Source: Aculops lycopersici (lineage: Eukaryota; Arthropoda; Arachnida; Trombidiformes; Eriophyidae). Taken from it: DNA of 64,000 bases. This document shows positions 14,388 through 26,600 of this stretch, one piece after another. The position numbers were made by a program, and so were the translations under genes. The stretch covers positions 448,266 to 512,265 of the forward strand of contig WNKI01000005.1 of NCBI GenBank assembly GCA_015350385.1. The letters are read 5' to 3'. Position 1 is the first letter of the stretch. Each line of letters begins with the position of its first letter. The notes below the pieces were generated by a model, which was not told the DNA's origin, did no database searches, and was given only the letters and a program-made list of their open reading frames with translations.

Positions 14388-14675
14388 TTAACCTGTGCCT
14401 GTGTCACCTGTCGTGGTGGCGGTGCTTGTGGTTGATGGGGTGGTGGTTGCTGTGGTTGCTTGTATGGCAGGCACCCGAGTGGTTGTAGTCGAGCTGCCAC
14501 TTGCTGCGACTGTTGCCGAGGTTTTCGATGGCGCAACACTAAAGCTGGCGCCACTAGGTGATGACCCAGTGGCAGTTTCCGCTGCTACAGCCGCCGTGGC
14601 GCCGCCACTCGAACGGCGCCGATCAATCATGTACATCTCAATTAGTTGGTCCAGCTTACTTTCGATCTCATCGAC
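14388..14675 (-). CDS. KCNQ: KCNQ last coding exon: helix D coiled coil and C-terminus
   Basis: Begins [20 protein letters not shown], the helix D coiled coil that directs tetramer assembly. A 70-residue Thr-, Ser- and Ala-rich tail follows and ends GDTGTG at TAA (14390-14388). Vertebrate channels usually continue much further after helix D, so this tail is short. A GT directly before the stop (CAGGTTAA) could serve as a weak donor in another isoform. Confidence 0.9.
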   Translation of the reverse strand, partial: VDEIESKLDQLIEMYMIDRRRSSGGATAAVAAETATGSSPSGASFSVAPSKTSATVAASGSSTTTTRVPAIQATTATTTPSTTSTATTTGDTGTG

Positions 14676-17600
14676 CTGGTAATTTGAATTGCATTTCGTT
14701 TTAGTTGGTTTGTTATCATGTGAAAGCACAAGTGGATTTTGTGATGTAATTGGGGCTACAATTAGTTATGTCGCTCTGGTTCAAAATGGTGGATGACAGA
14801 TTCGGTGCTACATCTAAGCAGAAGTTTTATTTGACAAACTCACCGTTCGCTCGACCTTCACAATCCGCGAGGCCAAACTTTGTTTCGACTCATAGGAATC
14901 CTTAGCCTTCACGCCACTTTTGCCCAGTATGCTGTCCAGTCTGCTCAATTTGATTACAATTGTAATGGAAAAATTTTTGGTTAGTGGCAAGAACGGTGGA
15001 GTTTATTATTATTCGAGTACAAATTTTAATGCCAGTTTTACTCAATATCAGTGTGACTCACACCACACCACTCCACTTACCTGGCCTGTAGATTTTTCAC
15101 GCGACTTAGCAAATCCACATGACCCGCCGAGTATTGCTCAATCACATCTTTTACATCATACGGTCGCAGCGCCTCGCGAAACTTTCGCCTGGCAACAAAG
15201 TATTTGATCTTTCTTAAAGCTCTAATGGCGTCCTTGTGTTGCTTGGTGAGCACCTTGAAATTGACCTCGTCGTTTTGGTCTTCCTCTATTTGGAGTATTT
15301 ATTTGATTGAGGAAATTTTCATCATGAGAATTAGGTTTGAATTAAAAATAAGAGATCATTTTAGGCATCGTTTTAATGCTCAAGATAAAGAGTTTGGGGT
15401 CTCTGTGTGTTCAAAATGCAAAGCTCTAATAGTCTAACAGTGCTACTGATACTAATCTTACCGAAAGCTGAGAAAATACTATTGTTTCGACTGCCGGTCA
15501 AGTTGCCCACCGACAACTGGGCCGAAGTGGGCAAATTCGAGAATCGTTGCCCGAAACCACTGCTACCCGTTTGGCTATTGGTCAGAATGCCAGTCGGCGC
15601 GGACAACGTGGGTGCCGGGCGGTTTGGGTTTCCGCCGGAAGTAGCGCGTTGCGTCGTTGTCGCTGACTGGTTGACGGCCGACGAGCTTGCGCCTGGAAGT
15701 AACATAGTTGTCACCTTTCGCTGAGGTCGCCGAGTCGACTCGTGCCTGCTCAAGGTTGCCGTCGACTCATGGCCAACAGGTGGCGACACCAGAGCAATGG
15801 CAACCGAGTCCGAGTTGCGCTTCCGGCCAAACAAGTTGCTAGACTCTGTCGAAGCCAGAATTGGAGTTGGCGAAACTCTTTCACCACTCGGTGGTGCTAC
15901 CGATATGGGCGCTGGTGCTGGGGAATCGTTGTCTACTTGGTCGTCGTTTCGAGTGCCTAGGTGCAAGTTATTTTGTGGTTTAGATGTTATTGGCGATGAT
16001 AGTGAAAATAAGCAAGCGGGTCTATCAGGTTAGCAGGTAAAATAAGTTCATCTATTGCGATTCAATCTAATTCATGTTATATATTCTATGCAGCAGCATG
16101 CGCAGGCACCTTCGACATCTAGCGGCAACTGAGGCAACTTTCAGGTGAAAAATGGTTCACCAGTCAGCAGGTGGCGCTAGCGGGCGATCAAGCAAGCTAT
16201 CAATCAGGCTTTCAGGGTATAATATTGGTAAGAGAAGTGTCTATCAGGCAAGCGCAGTGAGCCACTTACCGTCCGAATTGTTGCGTCTCGAATTTTGATT
16301 AACGCTGCTGCTGCCGCCGCCACTACCACCTGTGAGATTGTGGGCATAGTTAACCGAGCGCAAAGCTCGTGCTGGCGCCATGGGACCCAAAGCTCCAGTT
16401 GAGACTAGTTGCGATTGAGCCTGTTGCTGAGTGGCCGTTGTGGCGAAGAGGCCAACTTGCTGCTGCTTGTGGCTAGACTCACCTGTTTGTTGTTGCTGCT
16501 CACTACTGTTTCCGGTCGTATCCTGGCTGGTTGCAATCGATGTGCTCTCGCTGGGCAACGGCAACCTGTTTCTAAGTATCGCTTTCATTTGTCCTCTCGT
16601 CTGCTGCTTGTCAGTGGTTGATATCGTAACCGGGGGATGGTGTTGAGGGCCGGAAGTCGACGGAACTGCGACGATTACTTGCTGTCCTTGGACTGATTTG
16701 AGACTTGCAGCTCGTGACAGGTGAGTTTGCGGATGTTCGCCGTCCCTCTGCGACACAACCATAATCGAGGAATGTCCCGTTTGAGTGGCTGCTGGCTCGC
16801 TCGGGTTAGCCGCAGCTGCCCCGCCCATCATTAGTCCTGCGAGGGCGGAACCGCCTGTCTCGGCAGTTTGCTGTCTACTAGCAGTTGTCGTTGCCATGTT
16901 TGTGAAGTCTAATGCTTGATTTGGCGCTCCAACTAAGGCAAGAGGAGCGTAGAAAGCGGAAATAGCTGAGTCGGCGGCAGTGACACCTGTTGACGATGCC
17001 CCTTGAGGTTGCTGCCTGTTGCTTGTATCACATTGGTTCTGATTTTGCTGCTGTCCAGGATTACAGGCCTCTAGATTCTGCAATGTAATTGGCTGTTGTT
17101 GTTGCTGTAAACTACTTATCTGCGGATAGATCGGATTTAGCTTGCTGGTTGGAGACGAGTTGGTTGGCCCTTGGCTTTGCTGTTGTTGTGTTTGGTCGCC
17201 GCTAGGCGGCTTGTGGCGCCTTATGGTGGACAGTCGACTGACAAACGACGTGTTGTGCTTGAAACTAAGGTTTGCGATTTATGTAATGCGTGTAGCGTGA
17301 CGGCAATCGTTCGTTGATTCGTCCATTCATTCAGGTATTGGTACAGGTAAGAGTGTAATTGAGGAGTGTTTGTTAATTATTCATTGCCCAAGTTGGTTGA
17401 GTGCTGATTGCGATGTGCGCGAGTGCTAATCACTGGCTATTTATCGAGCAATAGAGTTTTTTTATTGTATTTTGTTGCATTGTATTGTATTGAATAATTC
17501 TTTTCCCCCTTTCTGTCTTGCTGGCTGATTAATCGCTTCACGAAGCACAAAACAGCAGGCAATGGACATGGAGGACACAAACAGATGGTTATGAGCAGCA

Positions 17601-20600
17601 CACATGCCCGCAACCAACAACTGAACGAGGTAAAATGGTGGCGGCGGCGGAGGCACATTTCCAATTCACCTGCCTGCCTAGCTATCCAACATAAAACTAA
17701 ACTAGCGCCCGAACGGCGCAAGTGCGCCACTGCAACTAACAAGCAACACACTCCTAACAAATAAACTCTCTATCTCACTCACACAAGTAGCCACTCTCTC
17801 TCACCCACACACCCACCCACTACTTACAGCACCCCGCGGGCCAAACTCCCACTTCCAGCGCCAAAGTTTGGCGGACTCCATTGCGACGTGACGCCGGCCA
17901 AGACGCCGCCGCCACTGCTACCGGTGCCCTGTGCACCTGACAACCTCGAGTCCTCGGGCGCCGGTGGCGGCGAGTCTTTGCTGACTTCTCTTCGGCGTAT
18001 CGATTTGTTCAACGACGTGACGAGGAAATTCTGACTGCGGATTTATTTGCAACGTTGAATGGTGGGCCGTTTTTTGTTTTGTTTTTTGTTTCGTTTTGTG
18101 TCATTCGTTGCGATCGTTCAGTCAGGTGGTTAGTCGAGTGGTTGGTTTTTCAGGTTGTGGTACAAGTGCAAGTGCAAGGTTGTGGTGTTTTTGTCGATGT
18201 GCATTTGAAACATGTGATTTGGATTGGTGGTTCAAGTTGCGCGTTAATTTTTCTTTCCTTTGTAGTGTTTGGTCAAGCTGGTTGCTGGTGTGGCTGCCGT
18301 TGAGATTGTCGCTAGCATAAGTTCAATCTAACGCTGATTTTATCATCAACATTAGTACCAACAACGGCGCAAGCTAAGCATGCACTCAACAAATGTGCAG
18401 GTTGATTGCTCATAACCGGAAACTGCAACTTGAAAGCAGGAGGGAAGGCGCGCTGATGTTGGTGTTGTACAAATTGGAACTTTAGGAATATTTTGCAACA
18501 TGCAACTAAAGCAAGCAAGTGACGCACCCGAAAAACTAACTCGTCCATTTCCCCATCCCACTCTCTCCCCCTCTTCTTCACCTCAAACTAATAGGTTTGA
18601 AAATAGCATCATTGTGGCAAGCTTATTTCTTTTTATCTCTCTCCATCACTGGCACAACGAGAGCAGCGAGAAAAAATCTACCGACTGGCGGTGACACTTA
18701 CGCAGGTGGACTTGGCAATTGGACGTGATGTATTTTCCAGGTCGCCACTGACATAGAATCCTCGTCGGCCGCGTAGCAGCGCCAGAGACACTGGATCAGA
18801 GTGGCCGCCGGAACTCGGCGACGAATCATGTGCTTTTGGCGTTGCTGTTGCTGGACCTTCAATGCAAAGCCACTGCCCAGAATGCCCTGAGGTGGCGTAA
18901 TTTTTTGTTTCGGTTTTACATGAGAAGTTGGTGGTTTTGAGGTCAACGGAGCGACAGTTTGTTTGTTAAATTTAAGTTTTCGTGGAGGCACAACGAGAGT
19001 CGGATATTGAATATAGTTGGCTTTTGGCTTGAGTTTAGAATTAAGCTGAAAAAAGAATCTGTCTCCATCAAACCAAATCTCCAAAACGAGATTCAACTTA
19101 CCGCCGGAAGTGCGAAAAAGGAGATACCCAAAAGGGCGCAGCACGATGCGATTATCTTGCCGGGCCAAGTGATGGGCACGGTGTCGCCGTAGCCTACAGT
19201 GCAGAGAGTTATCTGGTTTCGATGGTTGGGTGAAGGATAAATTTCAATTGAAATATTGGTGGCTCATTTTTGGTTAGTCGGGTTTCCTTTTGAGGGTATA
19301 GAAATGTCGAGTCAGCTGTTGAAGTAGCAGCAGCAGCAGAAAACATATAGAGAGTTGATCCAATTAGCTGCTCCACTTGGTCCGCTCAAATATGTTGGGT
19401 TTCATCCAAAAAGACGAGTCGAGCGATCGATCGAGAGATAGAAAAGAATACTTACCACGCCCCACCACAAAGCATCCGCAAAATTGTTGTACTTCTCGTT
19501 GATATCCTTCTCGGCTAAATACACTAAAAAGGAGGAGAAAATTAGGCCCAGGAATCCAATGTAAACAGTGGTTATAAGTTCCTGCCGATGCGCGTAGACA
19601 ACCGAGCCGAGCAGTTTCCAAGTGCCGCCGCGTCGGTCCATGCGAACCATACGCAAGATTTGAAAAAACCTGAGACCACGCAAGGCACTGGCCGCAAACA
19701 CTTGACCCGAAGAGCCGACTATAAGCACAATGGCCGAGGCGCAAATGACCATAATGTCGATGATACAGAAGGGCGATCGAATGAAGCGCAAACGGCCGAT
19801 CCAACCTTGGTAACGGGACCGACATCCGGCCGACCAAGTGCGCACCAGGAACTCAAAGGTGAACCAATTGACCATGACGATTTCCTGTGCATGTGTTTTT
19901 TGTTTTCATGTTGCGATTTGTTAGCTCGATATTCGCAATTCAAGGTACGTTTCCTTTGTATGAGGCATGAGGTATTCTCGAGAGTAGAAAACACACGGAC
20001 AGAATACAAGCACAGCAATGCCAATACTCACCATGTAGAAAAGGACCACGCTGGCTTTTTGCTCATAGTCGTCGATGGTGGCGAACACAGACAACATGAG
20101 GCAGGCGAATACCATCACAAACCTAAATTCGGAAATGGGAACAAGGGAATTGGGTGCGTTCATTTTGCTTGTTAGTTCACACTTTGCCCTGCAAAATTTG
20201 CTTCAATTCAGTTCAGTTCGGTTTGAGTTGAGTTGAAAAGAGTCAAGTTGGATGGGGTGAGGTGAGGTGAGGTGAAGTGAAGTTGCTGCAAAAGGCAAGC
20301 TGGTTTTGGGTAATTGGTGGCCATTAAATTAGGGGGTGGAAGTTTCGAGGGACTTCAAGATAAAGTTTGCAACATAAAGTCTGTAGTGTGCTTGAGTTTG
20401 AGCGATGACGAAACCGAGCGCCGATTTGACGAGCTGGCCGTTAATGGGTAACATATATGACACAAGCAAGTCGCTAGGTACCCAACTTTAAGCTTAAAGT
20501 TGGGTACCTAGCGACTTTTCAGAAAACCTCACACTAGAAACTTACAGGGAACAGTGATACAGCCAAGCGAGTGGACCCTGCGGTTGCTCTAGAAAGGAGC

Positions 20601-23600
20601 GCAACCGCATCTTCCAGCGCATTGAAGTTGTGTTTCTATTGTAATAACTCTTCTGTGGGTTTAAATAAATTGGTTTCCCTAATAAACTCAAGCGCGGCGC
20701 CGCCAAACGATTGCTTCCGCTTGTGTGGGCGCCAACTTGTCGTGCAGTGGAAATCAAGTTGCGCGGTTGTCTAGTGCGCCGTGTGCTCGAGTCATCCTCG
20801 CCATCGTAATCGCCGCCTCTCTCAGAGTTGCAATTTACTGAGCCGTTACCTGTCGAGTCGGAAAAACTTAATTGTACTCGGCGCTGAGACTTTCTCGTGC
20901 TCAAGCTCTGGCTTTGGACTTGATGTTGGATTTTGGCGGCATTTGGACTGGACGCCGAGAGGGCAATCGATGGATTTTTGGCCATCGTGTTCAAATGGCT
21001 GTCAGTTTCGCGATTATTGGAGGTGCCGCCATCCAAGGTGGCATTTTGACGACGACTGCTGCTATTGCTTGCGTTGGCACTGGCATTTCGATCAGCTGTT
21101 GCCGTGGCCACCACCGAAGCGGTGGCGCTGGACAGGCGACGGAGCATTTCTATTCCTCAACACCAAATTTTTGCTTAACTCTTGGCCGCAACTCCACTTC
21201 GCGGCGCTGAGCAAGTAGCTAGCTCAAAGTTCTTTCTTCTCGTCGGTTAATGACTACATTTGATCGCTTCGCTTGTTCCCATCATCTCGCTGAACGAGGC
21301 AATATATTTTGCTCACCTTTATGAGTTTTCCGCTTGCCGCAACTTCCGGTCTTAACGAGACTCATGCCGCTCAATCAGACGACGCGAGTTGCCAACTCGA
21401 CAGTGGATGAGATGACAACTCAATGCTATTCAATTGACTCACCGATCGACTCGCAACTCACTCCATCTGCCTACAAACGACTAATGAGCAGGCAAATTTC
21501 TCTTACCAACTCCCTCTATCACTCTATTTCTCGCTGCGTGCTATTAACCGACGTCTTAACTCGTTGCTCACTCGCCTCTGACCGACACTCTGGCTTGTGA
21601 TTGTCACGTTTCGTGTCGACTTTGCAGTAGCAACAGCAGTAGTCGTGGCTGTCGTCGTTTTGGAAGTCGTCAGTCAACTCAACCGACAGCGCAACCGCCA
21701 CCGGCACACGAGATAGCCACTTGGCCACTGGCCGCCCGCCAGTAGCAATGCAGACTTTGCAACTACAGTTACTTGCCTGAGTCGCAGGCTGGAGTGCTGA
21801 TGGGAATGGTTTGTGTGTCGAGAGGAGCTGCCGAGGTGACTGCGCAACTATTGCCCATGCGAGAGCATGGCGACAATTACGAGGCACCATTTGTGCTATG
21901 TGTTGCCAGGACATCAACACCAAGGGCGGCGACGGCGGCAGCGAGCAGATGAATGCTAGTGACTAGAGTTGTCGTTGCCAGCAACAGAAGCTCGAGCTGC
22001 CATCCATTAGTGTCTAGCTAACTGCTGCCGCTACCATCTCCGTTTTAACGCACCGCCAGAGTCGAGAGAATTTGGCGAGCCCACCGGCGCCCCAATGCTC
22101 ATGCGCACAACAAACCGGGTCCATCCACTCACTCGAATTCTACCTTCCTTCTCTTCCTGCTCGTCCCCTCATCTGGCAAGCAGCTTAATCCAATCGCCTT
22201 GAGCGTCCACCCAGGGCGAGGGTATCGATGGCCTACCTACTTGCTTGCCGGAAAGCTCACCAGCGGCGGGTGGTGGTGGTGGTAATGCCGGAAGCGGTGA
22301 AGCAATCCAATTGACCGCGGGCTAGCTGGCACAAGAAAAAAGAGTAGGAGTTTTGTCCAACAGCGACCATTCAGTCGCTGCGATCAGTCAACCTGATCGC
22401 ATCCTCGATCAGGTTGTAGGTGTACTAATTTAGAGGCTCTAGCTAGCCGAGGTAAACCTTGGAGGAGATTGAAAGGGAAGCAGAGATAGATATACTCTCT
22501 TGTTGTGAGACTAAGGCTTGGGAATTGTCCCTTGAACCCGCGACTTGGCCAGCTATGTGTGCGGCCAAGACGCAGGGCCGGCCATAAAGTGGCCCGGCGA
22601 CAAATAGAATGTTCTTTTGGTCTTGCCAACAACCTGAACCGCCGCCAACGAAGCGCAAAGTAGCCAATCAGCTCACCGGTGGCCAAGTAAGCAGAGGTAG
22701 TTCATCCAAGTTGCCATCATTCGATTCTTTTGATTGAGTTACTTCCATTGAGTCGGTTGGTCCACTTCGGAAGCGTTTGCAACTGAACATTTGCCACCCA
22801 TCGTGCTGTTTCGAACGTTCGTAATTGCGAGTACGATGAGAGGATTCGTACGAGTTGAACTAGTCGAGGATCTTGTTTATATCACCACCAGAAAGAGGGA
22901 GATAGTGACGTAAGGATGAGGACTAGATGAGCGGGACGCATCAAGGGAAGCAATTAGCAGAAAAGTAGCGACTTTGGACTCAGGATTACAGTCACCTGCA
23001 ACTCCATTCCCGTTTCGACAAAGCGAAAGGTCAACTCACCAAGACAAAGGGGACAGCAGAGGAGGAGTGTGCAAACAAACGAAGAGAGGGAGAAAGAAAA
23101 TGGAGTTTTTCCACTCAAGCTCACACTTGATTTTAAAACGCTCGACCGACAGCCCAATTAGTTCTTCTCTTGTCCTTGTTAATGAGCTTGCAAATTGGTC
23201 TCTCCCCCTGCGCTAAGCTCTCGTTTCCCCAGTTTGCCTTTGCTTAGCGCCTCGTCGAGCAGACGAGATTCAGTGGGTTAATTTTGAAAATTTAGAAGAG
23301 CTTCAGTTGAACCGACTGATTGGCCGACTGGCTCTTGTTTTCCTCCAAATCAAACACCACGACACAAGTACATGTGTGCGAGCTCTGCATCCGAGGGACT
23401 TTTCAGAAGTTCAGTTGGCCGATATTTTGCGTTTTGGTTGCACATAACTCGCATAACTCGCAGGGGCCGCAAGAGGAAAGCCGACTTTGAATGAGTTGTG
23501 ATGTGTTTAAAGCTTTAAACCAAGTGCTAACTAGGCTGCCGAATGAAGACATTGCATATGCTGCGTCGTCAGCAAGAATGAGAGACTTTGCAAATGAGAG

Positions 23601-26600
23601 TCGAGTGAGAGCTGAAATATCAAAAGGCACACTGAGGAGGCCAAGGAATCTCTCAAGCATCGAGAGATCAGAGGGGTAGAGACAGTGAGACAGTTGGTTT
23701 GCGTCTGAGAGTGAAACCTCGAGTACATTCCTATTGTTCTTCTGAGAAAAAGTCAGTTGTACAGTCAGTTGTAGGTAGTACAAGGCAGCAGCCAACGAGA
23801 ATTTTGACGACGAGCAAAATGATAATGATAAAAATGATGAGTGTGCAAGCAAAAAACATGACATGATTGTGGGACTAGAGTGAACTTGCATAAGGGATGT
23901 TGGGCTTTCGTTGGGTTGGCGGGCACCTAGCGACTTTTGGCGCTATGTGCCTGTGCTCACTCGTTTGCTTGCTGTGTGCAGAAAACGGGCGGGTGAAATT
24001 GAAATTTCAAGCTGCACTGTGCGGCTGCACGCTGGCGTCACATCGGCAAACATGCAGTGGAATTCGTGGTTCGCCGCCTTTGTGTTGGTCTGCTGTAGGC
24101 AACTTGATCCTCCTATTCCTCTCGTGGCCGGCGCCGTCGTCCCGCAACGAGGTATTGTTTTTCAGCCGATCGACATCATCGTCGTCGTCGTCAAGTTGGT
24201 GAAGCCATCATTGCCGATGGCTATAAACTAACTGCCGGTTCAAAGAGAAGAGGATGGAGCGGACTCAGTGAGACACAGCAAACGACGGTGCTTATGTGCA
24301 TAATTAAACCCAAAGTCGCAACCCAAGTCTGCGCCACTTTGAATTTGAGCGGCAAAAATGCGAGTTACGGCTACAGAGGCCGCCGATCCGGCGAGTGAGT
24401 CATGAAAACAAATACATCATCATCATCCAAATACAAGCGCGACCTCTGCCACAAATAGCGACACCAGTGAGCGGCAATGAGAGTTTAAGTTTAAGTTGGA
24501 GTAGAAGTAGTAGCAGTGGTGGTGGTGAGATAAAGAGAACGAGATAGGATGATAGAGTAAAGGCGAGGTAGTTTAAATTTAGCCATACTATAATGTAAGA
24601 TCTAGCGTCAGCTTCAGATGATGGAGGGAAGCCCAACCAGTGGATTGGTGGTTTGAAATCGAAAAGCTCGATTGGCTTCTGGTCACTCGTGGTGAGCCAG
24701 TCACAGTCTCGTCCTTACATTCACTACTGTGTGTCTAGTTTCACGGTGAGCGGCGACGACCATGAGTAGAGGCAAGTGGTTGTTTGGTTGGTTTCCGTCT
24801 TCCTGTACATTGAAGTCGGGGAGTTGCCAAAACACTCTAATGGCCGCAAATGTGACGACTAGCGTCTGTTTCCATTTCGATAAACTCGCTCTCTCGTCTC
24901 GTCTGCTCCTTTGTGGCCAAGTTGCTCTCCGGCAACTTGGCCACTAAATTCATTCGGCTGCAACGGAATTTCGCTCCAAGTTTCTGACAAGCTAACGGAA
25001 AAGATGAATTCCAAACAGAAGGCGACTCCGTGGAGACTAACTGTCGAATAAGATAGACAGACAGACAGACAGACCGACAAGCAGATAGATAGACAAACTT
25101 GCGGAATTTCCTCAGGCTCGAGCGATGGTATAGACAAGTCAGTCGCTCGACTGAATGTCAACCCGGCGGATTCGCTTTGCGTTGAATGCCGCCGGTGACT
25201 TGGTTTAGACGAACTTGGCTCTAGGGTCGATACTGATGCCGCCACAACCGAGGCAAAGATTAGTGAGAAACGTTACTTACTGATCTGGAAGTCGACTTCT
25301 CAGCCGACTTCTGGAAAGATCAGTTGCAGTTTGGTGCAGTGATAAATTGTCGATACATAAACAATTGCCGCTCAGTGCTGTCGGCGAACAAGAGGTACCT
25401 AGCGCATAATGAAGAGTCGCCAGTAGGAATCTAAGGATTCGGATGCCGTCTGTCAAATAGAATGACGTGACCAAACTTGGTATTCAAGCGTTCGACGAGC
25501 GACTCTGAGCCACTGAATTCAATTGACTGATCATCGAAACTATCATTGCATCAAACCAACTGGCCGGCTTGACATTCGTCTCTTCGACTACAACTAGCTC
25601 TGAGAGGTTGGGATCCTACAAAACCTTATCCCGCCTACATTGAGCCCACCCCAAAAATGAAGGGGCGTGTCGGGTGGTCGGGCTACTTGAAGTGTGTGAC
25701 TTCTGATCACGAAGAGCCGCTCGCTGTGACTTGGCGGAAGCAGTAGATGGCGCTCGTGCAACCCATAGGCTCGTGGACAAACATCCTGAAATCGCCTAGT
25801 TCAAAACTGTGCATTTAGCTTGAGGAGAATCTTGTCCAGTCATAAATGCCAATTTTTCAATTTCAACATGCAGATACCAAATCTGCAGTTACAATCGACT
25901 CATAGTCCAAGCACAAAGTAGGATTAGGTGACAACTGAACCGAAAAACAAATAACCAGCTAAGGGACTAAAAGTAAAAAGTTAAGATGGTAGATGGAGAT
26001 ACTTACAATAGGAAGTGGTACAACGCGGCTCGCCAACCGCGCGGCCTCTCGAGGAAATTATAAATTATATTCTGCTTCTTCCTGTACCTCAGGTCCCTGT
26101 GGTGCGTCTCAACCTTGAGCGGGCGGCCAAGCAGCGAGGTGCGCGATAGATCGTTCGTCATATGAGCCATCGAGTGACATTGTTTCTTTTGGCTGGCGGA
26201 GGTTCCATTTCCGTCGCGCGCGTTCTCGCCACTTCCGCTTGGCGAGTGGATGGGACACTTTGAGGCGACTGATGATTTGCAGGTGCATCTATTGCGCAAC
26301 AAATTGGTCCCCCGCAAAGTCTCTTGGGTATCATAGGTAATATTTGTTGCATCATTACTACCATCACCGAGTCCCGTGGCGAGTGGCTTCCGTTTAACAG
26401 GCGATCTTGGCATCGACTCCTCATTACCATTATCCTCCCCGTTCTCCTCGCCAACCTCCGCTTCCGCTTCGTCCTCTTCATTTGGTCCATCGATGCGCCC
26501 TGTGACTACGTAGTTGGCATACTTGGCGTACTTGCTCACGGCGGCCAACTGCTCCGCCTCCGTCGGCCCGCGAAACCGACCGAGCCGACCGAGCGAGGCA

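Larger units (their letters stand above)
21148..26006. other. KCNQ intron / presumed exon B promoter region
   Basis: Lies between exon A and exon B. For exon B transcripts it would include the promoter and 5' untranslated region. It holds a GACA microsatellite near 25056, a perfect 11-bp stem-loop at 22389 and two CGCTAGGT words (23925, 25397). No other exon recognised. Confidence 0.6.
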
